Shown here in pieces: positions 1 to 9,221 of a DNA stretch of 14,652 bases; positions within the stretch are counted from its first letter, which is position 1, and every line of letters begins with the position of its first letter. Where the stretch lies: contig JAJSPD010000238.1 in the NCBI GenBank assembly GCA_021307315.1, positions 1 through 14,652 on the forward strand, in the 5' to 3' direction. The notes beneath the pieces are model-generated. The model saw only the letters and a list, made by a program, of their open reading frames with translations. It was not told where the DNA came from and made no database searches. This stretch comes from Bisporella sp. PMI_857 (Eukaryota > Ascomycota > Leotiomycetes > Helotiales > Helotiaceae). The position numbers were made by a program, and so were the translations under genes.

Positions 1-3000
1 GAAACAGTCGCATCCGTGAGGCCGTCAAGACCATTGTCGCTGGTGATATTTATAGCTTGGAAATAATGTGGATTGGGGTACGTTGTACTAGCAAGAGCTT
101 TGCTCGCCATGATGGTAATTGTCGAACAGGAGCCAGCCTCCAGAAATATGGCCGATGGATATTCCTTTGCCAGGCGTTGAATTGCATGGTTGAAGAAGAC
201 AGGCTTCCTCATGTGATCTGGTACGAACTTTGCGGACGTTTGATGCGTAGATTTAGTTTCGGTTGCCCGTTCGAACGGAATTACACCATGGTTGAAAGCT
301 AGGTTACTCCCAATCTTCTCTAGGCTGCTTTCAAGTGGCTCAACCAAACTAGAGTGGAATGCATTAGTGACATTAAGCCTTTTGCTCCTGATGCTAGAAA
401 ACCTCTGGTCCCTCAAAGCTATCTCGGCAATTATGTCGATAGCTTTTGTAGGTCCAGCGAGCGTGAAGCTGCGTGGGCCATTATAACACGCAATACTGGC
501 TGGACGATCACTGCCACAGATAGTATTAGCTTCAAGCAAGAGATCATGTACAAGAGCCTCTTCTGCTTCGATAGCCATCATCGCACCGCAATCTGAGTCC
601 CACTCATCTCGCACTAGTTTAGCACGACCAGCCACTAATTTGATTGTGTCCCTGAGGTCCAGCACGCCAGATATGCATAAGGCTGTGATCTCGCCGAAAC
701 TATGTCCTACGACTGCAAATATTTTACCAGACAGACCACAAGCTATCCAGCTTCTTGCGCAGGCGTATTGCATGGAAAAAAGCATCGTTTGCAGCTTGAC
801 GGTGTCCTGCACTGGCATACGCGAGAAGATCTCTGGGAAAATGCTCTCTAGGCCTAGCGACTGGATCATAGCATCGCACTGATCCAGGTAACTTCGCAGT
901 ACCGAGATACTCTCATATAGCTTTCTATCCAGCCCTACAAATGTGGATACTTGACCGCCAAAGCAGAGGATCACAGGCCGCTCAGGCTTCATAGTTAAAA
1001 TTCCAAGTTCGATGGGGTTGGGTGCGGAAGCCAGCTGTGAGAGCTTGTCGTCCAGCTCAGCTACGGAACTACAGCTGAACACTAGGCCTTGTGGTAGGGA
1101 CGGATTAGACTGTCGGTTTATATTAAAGGAGACGTCGGCAAGAGTGACATTAGGTCGAGAGCGCAAGTAGGGCACAAGTTTCCTACTGTATGCACTGATA
1201 CTGCGGGAGTCAAGGCCCGTAATCCAAAATGGTAAGCGCTTCAAGTTTGCATCCCTGCGAATAGGAACGGATATGAGGTCTTTATTGCTATACGGAGACT
1301 GCGATACGATAATGGATGCATTAGATCCACTAGCACCATAGTTGTTGATAAGAGCTACTTTGTACTCTTCACTCCATGGGCGTAGGGATGTAACGACCTC
1401 CATCATATCCAGTGGTGTGACGTTGATATGGTGGCTCATCTTGGAAAAACTGGCTTGTGGGGGGATATAGCTCTCTTGCATCATCATGATGATTTTTATA
1501 AGGGAAATAACACCCGATGCACCTTCAGTATGGCCAATGTGGCCCTTGACGGATCCAATTGGTAGAGGGCTGGAGCGGATTGGGCCTCCCAGGACCATAC
1601 GAATACTTTCATATTCGGCCGGGTCGCCAACCGGAGTTCCTGTGCCGTGTGCTTCTACTAGCGACACGTCACGAGGAGTTAATTTCGCTTTGTAGATGGC
1701 ATCGGTAAACAGCTGAGATAATGATGGTGAGTTAGGTACAAATAGCGGAGTACAGTTACGGTTTTGGTATACAGCAGTACTGGCGATACAACCAAGGATC
1801 GAGTTACCATCGGCAATAGCGTCTGACATCTTTTTAAGGAAAACACAGGCAATTCCCTCGGATCTGCAATATCCGTCGGCTCTCTCGTCGAATGGCTTGC
1901 ACTGGCCAGTAGGGCTAAGAAAGCCTGCGCCAGCGAGGTTCTGGAACCAAAGAAAGTTGGACATTGTAGCAACTCCGCCAGCTAGTGCAGCGGTGCACTC
2001 GCCCGAAAGCAGATTCCTGCATGCCGTGTGGATGGCCACAGCCGACGCCGAGCATGCTGTGTCAAAAGTCATGGCCGGGCCCTGCAAATGCAAGAGTTAG
2101 CTAACGTCTCTTAATTATATTAAGGTAATAAAATTATTTATTATCCAGAAAATGTATCCAGAAGTATTTGCCTCGTTCTCCAGTGGTAATTCTTTTCGAA
2201 AATCGCTGGTTCCTAATTATGGACAGCTGGAAGAGAGTGCTAACATATTCCTAGAAAGCAAGAAGATATTTTACAATATGTCCAGCGGGCGTGGCCTGAA
2301 TAGCCAACTTTGAGCATACCGTAGAATCTGGTTTATTGGACTGCTTAATGTACTGTGCAATACAAGATATTGAGTATATCGCATCCCTGAAGAATTGTGC
2401 TTAATTCTAAGCGAGATAAATTTTGCTTTTCCTTTATAACAAACGGGACGCTGGGCAGTAATAAGGAAGGCATCAACCCTTGCAATATGTCGTAAGTTGT
2501 GACACGTTAGTTGACGCAATAAACCAGATTCTACAATAGCTCTAGACCGCCACTTGTTCAGACCAACTCTCTCTTGCCTTGCTCACTGGAGCTCTAGGAA
2601 ACCGGTTAGGCCCAGGCTAGATGAAGGCCTGCTAGTTGTCACTTGTTACAAATCTGTTCTTCTGCATATATTTTTTCGGCCCCAGAAGAGTCTAACAAAC
2701 CTGAAATCGAACTTTCGCTGCTAGAAGAGGCAATAATGACTTACTGTCCACCCAAAGTAGTGAGATACCTTGCCCGGGATGAAACTCTTGAGGTTGCCTG
2801 TGGCCGTAAAGGCATTGGGGGCGTGAGATGCTACATGGTGTTCATAGTCACCAGCGCAGGCGCCCAGATAGACGCCCACATGGTGCTTGTCACGGGTGGG
2901 CGTGCTGGTGGTCGTCTCAGTGAAGTAGCCTGATTGCTGGACGGCCTGGTAGGCAGCCTGCAGGAAGAGGCGCTGCTGCGGATCCATGGTGGATGATTCG

Positions 3001-4589
3001 CGTGGGCTGCGCTTGAAGAATTTGTGGTCGAAGGCATCTACGTCGCGGATGAAGTTGCCATACCACTTGCGGGACGGGTCTTTGACTCCCTCGCGGAAAA
3101 TGGTGTCGAACATGAGTCGATCTGGTCCAATTTGTTCGTGCTGTGATTCGCCGGTCTGCAGCATCTGAGAGAACTCATCTAGGTCGTCAGCGCCTGCAAC
3201 ACGGATAGACATTCCCACAACTGCAATGGCATCATGGTTAGTGGCATCGTGGTTGGTGGTATCGAAGGGTTGTTGTGTGTTAGAAGGGAGTGCCCTAGAA
3301 GGCGGCGTATTTAGGACTGGCGTGTTCGAGGGTGATGGGTGGAAGTCTGGAGTCTTGCTGTGTGAATGAGATTCGGGAATAGCCTCATCCACATCAGCGG
3401 CAGTACAATGCGCCGGCTTAAAGCGAAGGCGGCGCATGAGCGTGGGCGGGACACAGCCGGATCCCGAGCGGTCCGGCCCGAACAACGCCACAACCGAATC
3501 CTCAGCCACCGTGGCAAAAGTCTCATACCAGTTGCATTGTTGTACAAGAATGGCCCGCAAAGCAACTTCATGCATGCTGCCATCAGCACCCTTGGTATAT
3601 TGGAGACTCGAAAGCGCAAGCCGAGCAATATCAGCATCAGCGTCGGCATTGGCATCAGCAAATTGCAGTCCCGCCACGCTGCTGCACAGCTCGATCAGCG
3701 CATCGGTATTCTCTTTGGTGATAGTATCTGGGCTATGAAAGCTTCCTTGGATACCTACTTCCGTGGTACTGACACTACTGGCGAGCAACTGCTGCAGAAG
3801 CTGCGGTGCAGTGTGTTCAGACGTGGTGATAGTCGCACGCGCCTCATCGTACAGAACTGAGATGTACGCCTTGGGAAATAGATTATCCACAATACGCTTT
3901 ACATCTTCTCTCTCCTTGGCGTTACTCCATGCCGTCGCATACGACTTGGACCTCCCGTGCCCAAGCACCTTCTTCCACGCTTCTTCAGCGTCGACCAGTG
4001 CCCCAACAAGCAGAGCCAGCCGGATAGACACTGCACCATACTTCTCAAATTCTTCCTGGGTGCGTGAGCTGGCTATGGCAAATGCGCTCAACAGTCCTGT
4101 GCAAAAACCTAGCGTTTCGACATTGTTACCACCGTGGAGATTATGCCCTGTCAAGAAGTCTGCTTGAAGATCCCTCTTGCCCCCCTTCGGCTCAGAATTG
4201 TTGTTTCCATTCCCATTTCTGTTCTGGTTGAGCTCAAGGTATCGCCAGTATTGGGTGAGCTGTATTATCACAACTAATGGCGTGAGCAATGTATTGGACA
4301 GGTTGATATTTTCTGTCCCATCATCCAGACCTCGTCTCAGCCACGAGTCCAGATTGGCTAGAAGTATTTCTCCTGGGATCGTTCCTGCTATCTGTGGTAT
4401 CTTTTTGATTAAAGCACCCCATAAACTTGGCAACTCAGCAACCGTGTTCAAGATCCAGTGACGGGTCGAGCCATCCGTCTCAGACAGTGTGCGCCTGAGC
4501 TGGTCCAGAGACTGCCGATTAATAGAGGTAACTTGCGGTCCAAACAATAGTATCGTGGGCCCTTTCGGGTCGTTGCGAGGCTCCATCAT
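1..4589 (-). CDS. Non-reducing polyketide synthase, N-terminal part (SAT-KS-AT), truncated by the left window edge
   Basis: This is a cytosolic iterative type I PKS that makes an aromatic polyketide from acyl and malonyl units. Exons are 4589-2745 (615 codons) and 2081 down to the edge (693 complete codons), joined in phase 0. The start is the ATG at 4589, with A at -3 and a second ATG directly after. The frame is open further to a GTG, but no upstream ATG precedes an in-frame stop. The SAT domain (about 10-380) has Cys163 in GFCTG and His285 in GSFHSP, the expected catalytic pair. A Pro/Ser/Asn-rich linker leads to the KS (from about 453) with Cys625 in DTACSASA, His760 in EAHGTGT and His799 in GHIGHTEG. 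The AT has Ser1076 in GHSFGE and His1191 in NAFHS. All key residues are present and no stop or frameshift was seen. The stretch [14 protein letters not shown] plus its neighbours resembles citrinin/azaphilone-type, C-methylating synthases as I remember them. Product-template, ACP, methyltransferase and release domains, if present, lie beyond position 1. Confidence 0.95.
2082..2744 (-). other. Intron 1 of the PKS gene, unusually long (663 bp), inside the KS
   Basis: On the minus strand the donor is GTAAGT at 2744-2739 and the acceptor is TTTGCAG ending at 2082. A textbook branch site, GCTAAC, lies about 15-20 bases before the acceptor. Joining the exons gives KS text FGWT followed by [14 protein letters not shown], which is continuous with the conserved region before the KS active-site Cys, so one intron accounts for the whole gap. 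Most filamentous-fungal introns are about 50-100 bp. The excess is partly explained by the inverted-repeat insertion at 2319-2536. The other roughly 440 bp show no coding potential that I can recognise. Confidence 0.88.
2319..2536. mobile_element. MITE-like inverted-repeat element (218 bp) inside the PKS intron
   Basis: A perfect 18-bp inverted repeat, GTAGAATCTGGTTTATTG at 2321-2338 and its complement at 2517-2534, encloses a 178-bp interior with no convincing ORF. Similarity between the arms continues imperfectly inward for roughly 30 more bases. TA dinucleotides sit directly outside 2319-2536 (2317-2318 and 2537-2538), as expected if a Tc1/mariner-type transposase moved it. The exact ends are uncertain by a few bases, because the outermost two bases of the arms do not pair. 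I do not recognise the family. Confidence 0.6.
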
Positions 4590-5189
4590 TTGTTTTTCTC
4601 GTGCCTTGACTTCGGATTTTACATGCACGAGATAAATCGCGAGGGAGGGAAAAACAGGTAATCTATTAATACAGAAGTAACGAGATAACTAGCGAGCCTT
4701 CTCTAGTTGCAGCTCAAATGTGAAATTTTAAATACAGCACAAGTGAAGAAGCTACATATTTGGTTGGAGGTCTATGAACAGTGGTCTAGAACAAAGGTTT
4801 ACTGGGAATACAAATGTTACACCCGATCGACCCCCAACAGCTCCCAATCTTCAGCAGCTCGCACCGTGGTAATTGCAGGTGCATTAAACCCAGCAGAGGT
4901 AGAATTCATCTACGAAACATAACTTTACGGCAAAATCCTTATCTGCCATGTAGGTGCTTTTCTTTTTCTAGCGCCGTACAATTACACAATAACCCCCGTC
5001 CATTTTTGATCTCGGAGAAGAGATAGTGCGGCAGATCAATTCCCCGAGCGATTGTTATTTTTTATTCATCCTGTAGAAAATAGAATCGAAATAATCAGCG
5101 GACAATCTAATCGGAGTTATATGCCGGGTTTTCGCTTATCCAAGGCTACCCCTTCGGCTGTACTGTAGTACTATTCTATTTCATCTTCT

Positions 5190-5210
5190 GCAATGATACG
5201 TGATCATTGC
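5190..5210. repeat. Perfect 8-bp inverted repeat, GCAATGAT-ACGTG-ATCATTGC
   Basis: Two perfect 8-base arms flank a 5-base centre in the PKS/acyltransferase intergenic region. It could bind a dimeric transcription factor or be a chance hairpin. Nothing nearby decides between these. Confidence 0.4.
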
Positions 5211-5310
5211 TCATTACCAAAATGATTCATATTGCACTAGAAAGAGCTCTAGAGAGCAAGTATTTGAACTTAGTTGCCCAAAGGCGTTTACAAATGTAAA
5301 AAAAAGGGGC

Positions 5311-5329
5311 ACGTCACGTGATTAGTGAC
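5311..5329. promoter_or_regulatory. Candidate CRE/E-box composite site
   Basis: ACGTCA (5311-5316) overlaps the palindrome TCACGTGA (5314-5321, core CACGTG), followed by GTGAC (5325-5329), which pairs with GTCAC at 5313-5317. CACGTG is the usual core for fungal bHLH factors, and ACGTCA is a bZIP (CRE) half-site. This is motif matching only; no bHLH or bZIP gene is present in the window. Confidence 0.35.
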
Positions 5330-5806
5330 ACAAGATATTTTATGCCCCCGCGACTCCCCTTTCCAGCGTGACACTGAATGTAATAGTTATACCACCTCCG
5401 AGTAGTGGATAACCCTCGGGATTTGTTACAAATATCACATATTGGTAAACTTTTGAAGAGGTTCAGAATTTTGTTTGTGTGTCCCACGGTAACAAACATC
5501 TCCTATATTTTTCCGATAAAAAAGTCCTAAAAGTAACTCCGAGATATTCCTCAAGCGTGGATTCTTTGTCGGTGCGAACGATTCAATTGCAAATTTGCTC
5601 ATTACAGCCTAAAGAATTGTATTCCATTCGTATATGGCTTTACCTTGTACAGTGAACCGATATAACCCGAGCATACACAAACCATACCAACCAGTGCATT
5701 GACAAGTTGGGGTATTGAGGATCTTATTTTCCGAATCCAATCTTCTACATGAGCTTTTTTCGCTCTTCCTCTCCTAATCGTATCATATTTGTCTAAAGTT
5801 AAACCC

Positions 5807-7183
5807 ATGTCAAACATGGAAAATTATAATGACCTTGATCGCTACCAGGATATTCTTGGTCAGCTACCGATGCTGCAGACCTATTCCCACGTGCTTTACT
5901 TTTTCCCCATGCCACCCAATGTCTCCAAGGAAGAAATCATCGACGACTTAGAGGAAGCAGTTACTAAAGTAAGGGAGAAGATACCATGGATGGGAGCTCG
6001 AGTTATCAATGTCGGCAAGTGTGCTGGTAACTCAGGTGTGTATCGAGCCATTGAATGCGAATGGCCAAACCCAGCTATAGATGTGAAGAACGTAATAGAA
6101 GAACTCCCAGAATACGCCGTGATACAAGCGCAGAAAGCACCGCTATCTATGATAAATACTAAGCTGTTGACCCCCGTTGTGGGCTTTCCAGAGCGATTCG
6201 AAGATTCGGATGAACATCCCGCACACGTCGTCCGCCTGCAGGCCACATTTATCCGAGGAGGCGTTATCTTAGACTTCGCCATTGCGCACATCATGGGTGA
6301 TGCCGGTGGCCATTTTGGATTCGTGAAGCTGGTGGCAATGGCTATGCGAGGCGAGCAGTTTCCTGACGCTTTGCTTGAGCAGGCCAATCGAGATCGGAGG
6401 AATCTAGTGCCTCTATTGCGGCCTGATGAGCCATTGCTAGACCATAGCCATCATCTACGCCCGCTGGCGACGAATTCCACCTCACTCACCATGCCAAAGC
6501 CAGAAGCGGCAAGATATCATATATTTCGCTTCACCGTTGCGAATATGGCGAAGCTAAAGAAACTCGCTAGTCAGGAGGAGGGTTTCAATCCAGATGTCCT
6601 ATTCATTTCAACGGATGATGCCCTCTGCGCCTTCTGCTGGCAGCGGTTCATCAAAGCCCGAAAACAGCTGTTCCCTCCAGAGACGGTATCTCGATTTGGG
6701 CGACAGATCGACGGCCGCAAACTTGTTGGTCTCGCACCGGACTACATGGGCGATGTGATCTGCAATGTATGTACCTGGATGACATTCGAGGAGCTCACAG
6801 AATCACCTCTCTCCACCGTCGCCTCACAGTTGCGCAAGCAGTTGAACCAGGCCAATAATTCATATTATCTACGAAGTTTTGCAACTTTCATCGCGAGGGA
6901 GCCGGATAAGTCACTCATCACGTACGGGGGAAAGTTCGACCCGAGAATTGAATCGGGATGCTCGTCAATTCGGGGCCTTGCTGGTGTGTTTCCTGACTTT
7001 GGAAAGTTGGGCGCCCCGGAATATATCAGGCGCCCTCCCAGCATGCCGTTTACGAGCACGGTGGTTTTTTTTCCCGGGACGCCGGAGGGGGATTGTGATG
7101 CCTCGATTTGTTTAACGGATAAGGAATTTGAGATTTTGAGTGCTGAGCCAGAGTGGACACAATATGTCGAGTATATTGGCTGA
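5807..7183 (+). CDS. Tri101-like (BAHD-type) acyl-CoA-dependent O-acyltransferase
   Basis: The predicted 458-residue soluble enzyme probably transfers an acyl group from acyl-CoA to a hydroxyl of the cluster metabolite. The N-terminal text LGQLPMLQTYSHVLYFFP, followed by a helix ending in KIPWMGARV, is close in pattern to trichothecene 3-O-acetyltransferase (Tri101) as I remember it. The catalytic HxxxD motif is HIMGD (His161, Asp165). The family's second motif appears near the C-terminus as DFGKLG (from Asp397), followed by Pro and Arg residues. Length and both motifs indicate a complete, intronless gene. The frame extends upstream to a TTG at 5789, which is not a plausible eukaryotic start. 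The ATG at 5816 has a better context (A at -3, G at +4) than the one at 5807 and would shorten the protein by three residues. It is divergent from the PKS, which suggests co-expression. The acyl donor and acceptor are not predictable. Confidence 0.9.
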   Translation: MSNMENYNDLDRYQDILGQLPMLQTYSHVLYFFPMPPNVSKEEIIDDLEEAVTKVREKIPWMGARVINVGKCAGNSGVYRAIECEWPNPAIDVKNVIEELPEYAVIQAQKAPLSMINTKLLTPVVGFPERFEDSDEHPAHVVRLQATFIRGGVILDFAIAHIMGDAGGHFGFVKLVAMAMRGEQFPDALLEQANRDRRNLVPLLRPDEPLLDHSHHLRPLATNSTSLTMPKPEAARYHIFRFTVANMAKLKKLASQEEGFNPDVLFISTDDALCAFCWQRFIKARKQLFPPETVSRFGRQIDGRKLVGLAPDYMGDVICNVCTWMTFEELTESPLSTVASQLRKQLNQANNSYYLRSFATFIAREPDKSLITYGGKFDPRIESGCSSIRGLAGVFPDFGKLGAPEYIRRPPSMPFTSTVVFFPGTPEGDCDASICLTDKEFEILSAEPEWTQYVEYIG

Positions 7184-8381
7184 TATGATCTCTCGAATAC
7201 TGTATTTTTTTCAAAAGGTTGAAGGTTGATATACAAATACAAAATTTAACTCCTATAATGTCAAAAGTGATTAAAAGTCTAGAATGCCACAGTCTCCCTA
7301 TTCCTAGTGATTTTTTTTCTAGAATTTCATAAGTCTCCTTTTCGTTCAAATATTTTTAATTTCAAGCAAAAAGCTAAAATCTTGGTGCGCTTATATAAAT
7401 CATATTAGAAGAAGTCTCTTTTGGTATTGTGTTACATATATATAGTTTCCCTGTAAAAAACCCATGTAACAAATGCACGCCTATAGATTCATACTAGACG
7501 GGTTTAAGATCAATTAAGAGACATAACTTTAGATTGTGCGAATATATTAGTTTGGTCAGAAAGGTGCTTAAAATTGTAATATTTCAGACACCTTCAAAGT
7601 TGACGCTATGTTAGGGTATTGTTGATTTTGCAAGAGTACATGATTCATAATCCGATGAAAATAATATGTAGGCTGCGCAGGAACCGGTAAGTACCCAGCA
7701 GTGGGTTGGATAATGTCAAGCTGGATGAAACGAAGTAAAACTATCACGTAATAGGTTGTAGAATAGAGCGTAGCTATTTGATTGATTCTCTAATAAATGA
7801 AGCTATCTAGATGAACAAAAATAAAGGATTTGATGCCAAGACCATACTAAGCCAAATCGGGCCAATAGGCGTAGCCGTTTCATAGGTAATGTGTCCCCAT
7901 GAGTCGGGTCTTCATATTTTTGGACCCAGATGGGTACCCAGCGTGTCGGGTTCTGTCCATCAGGAACTGACCCATGAGGGCCCAGTGCGCAGCTTACTCA
8001 GATGATTTGATTTCAACAGAAGGATGCAAGTCCTACTCTTTACTATCATTAAAATCAAGTCTCAACTTTGCAGTAATAAAGAAGACCGGATTAATCAAGT
8101 ACAATAGACTTGTAGGGAGTGAATATCAATGAGAAATAGAAGTGGCCGGAATTTAATATCGGCTATATAATCTACTGAGTCACGTACCATATTTTAGCAG
8201 TTACAGAACGTTAATAAAGGATGCACACAAATAAAAGAAGTTAAATACAAAATAATTAAAGATGTAGGAAGTAAGAAGAATCCATGCGAAACTGCATTCT
8301 TGGACGCATGGTTGTTTGATAATATTTTATGGTTTACAGATTACTAGCCAATGCAACTTCTCCCCGCTGTTAACACCAATT
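7184..8381. other. Non-coding spacer between convergent genes
   Basis: These 1.2 kb lie between the 3' ends of the Tri101-like gene and the methyltransferase gene and should carry both 3' UTRs. The sequence is AT-rich with no ORF of note. A GC-richer patch at about 7895-7985 stands out. It has CCCATGAG twice (7896 and 7971), GGTACC in a short palindrome, and several GGGTC/GACCC half-repeats, possibly a relic of a transposable-element end. Candidate polyadenylation signals (AATAAA) lie at about 7793, 8074 and 8213 on the plus strand, but all are far from the stop codon at 7183. Confidence 0.5.
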
Positions 8382-9221
8382 TCATTTCACAGCGGTCAGG
8401 ATCCAGGCGCCCCACTTGAACACCTTGGGGTTCTTTTTATCCTCATTAATCCTCGAATGCAGGTTATCCTTGTATCGTTTCTTTTCTTCATCCGACATAT
8501 CCCGCGTAACCCATCCATTGATAGCGGCCAGCAACTCCTGCCACACAATCGAGTCCCAGTCAATCGGTACATCTGGAATATACTCAAAATGGGTAATAAC
8601 CACTTGTTTCGGATCAAAACCAGCTTTGATAAATACAGTTCGCACTTTCTCCTCCGTCCATGGCTGACCAGCCATGAGGCCCGTAATGTCATCTCGAGTC
8701 TGCTTAAGGGCATCCTCAACTACATCCTGCCACTGGTGGAGCTCCCATGCCGCCTTCACAGCAGTAGCACCAGGAAGAAGAGTGCGATAGATCTCGGAAG
8801 CAAAAGTAACCATGTCTTCATCCTGCCAGCCACGCACAAATAGGAAGTTGGTGAAGGAGTGCGTGAAGAAATTGCTCTGGATTTTGTCTAGATTCTTAGC
8901 ATCCATGACTTGGGCATTGACGGAGGGGCCTTTCTTAGCAGCTTGTTTGACCATCTCCGGTGCAATATCAGTTGCAATGATCTTGGGCGGTAGGATTGTG
9001 CTCTCTTGGAATTGAGATAGGATTGCGGACGTGATGATACCAGGCCCACAGGCGTTGTCGTGGATTACAGAGTCGGATGTAATTGGAGGTGCTAGTGTGA
9101 TGGCCTTCTTAGCAGCGGCTGTCATAGCAGGTAGTTGCTCTTCGTATCCTGCTGCTATCGCAGGCGATGCGAACGTATTTGGCGCACCTAACCTGGTTGT
9201 TACTGTTTCGTTGGCCGACAT
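8382..9221 (-). CDS. Class I SAM-dependent methyltransferase (UbiE/Methyltransf_11/25-like)
   Basis: The predicted 279-residue cytosolic methyltransferase probably acts on an oxygen or carboxyl of the cluster metabolite, although the substrate atom cannot be read from the sequence. The SAM-binding motif I is VIHDNACGPGIITS (Asp55, Gly59, Gly61). The acidic residue at the end of strand 2 is Asp85 in IIATDIAPEM. A third motif, VMDAKNL (Asp107), precedes FTNFLFVRGWQDED and the YRTLLPGATAV post-motif. The C-terminus, ending WGAWILTAVK, is the usual final strand of the fold, so the gene looks complete and intronless. The start chosen is the ATG at 9221; the frame extends to a TTG at 9248 only. It is divergent from the Tri3-like acyltransferase. 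It is not convincingly LaeA-like, so it is more likely a tailoring enzyme than a global regulator. Confidence 0.88.
   Translation of the reverse strand: MSANETVTTRLGAPNTFASPAIAAGYEEQLPAMTAAAKKAITLAPPITSDSVIHDNACGPGIITSAILSQFQESTILPPKIIATDIAPEMVKQAAKKGPSVNAQVMDAKNLDKIQSNFFTHSFTNFLFVRGWQDEDMVTFASEIYRTLLPGATAVKAAWELHQWQDVVEDALKQTRDDITGLMAGQPWTEEKVRTVFIKAGFDPKQVVITHFEYIPDVPIDWDSIVWQELLAAINGWVTRDMSDEEKKRYKDNLHSRINEDKKNPKVFKWGAWILTAVK

Larger units (their letters stand above)
4590..5806. promoter_or_regulatory. Divergent intergenic promoter region, PKS (minus) and Tri101-like acyltransferase (plus)
   Basis: About 1.2 kb separates the two start codons and should hold both promoters and 5' leaders. 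No conserved ORF is seen; the short frames here have no family features. It contains four copies of TCGGAG or its complement (5012, 5111, 5396, 5537). Two of these extend to TCGGAGTTA/TAACTCCGA and face each other (5111 and 5534). It also holds a hairpin palindrome at 5190-5210 and a CRE/E-box-like cluster at 5311-5329. Transcription start sites cannot be placed from the sequence. Confidence 0.6.

Noticed and set aside
1679..1972. Minus-strand 97-residue frame inside the PKS
   Set aside because: It is a different frame from the PKS exon, which is continuous here and carries KS motifs; this is a shadow.
2540..2640. tRNA gene in the GC-richer part of the intron
   Set aside because: No convincing B-box or four-stem cloverleaf could be drawn.
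3311..4461. Several 90-160 residue frames overlapping the SAT region on both strands
   Set aside because: They have no family motifs and lie over a well-supported SAT coding exon.
4590..4628. N-terminal extension of the PKS to a GTG at 4628
   Set aside because: A GTG start is not expected in a fungal nuclear gene. No in-frame ATG occurs before an upstream stop, and the ATG at 4589 has a good context.
4707..5026. Two overlapping short plus-strand frames in the PKS promoter
   Set aside because: About 70 codons each, no recognisable domain, and placed in a divergent promoter.
5789..5806. TTG start for the Tri101-like acyltransferase
   Set aside because: This is a non-ATG start, and the family's N-terminal block begins after the ATGs at 5807 and 5816.
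8382..9221. LaeA-type global regulator
   Set aside because: The sequence is shorter and reads as a UbiE/Methyltransf_11-like tailoring methyltransferase. I see no LaeA-specific block, though I could not run a family comparison.
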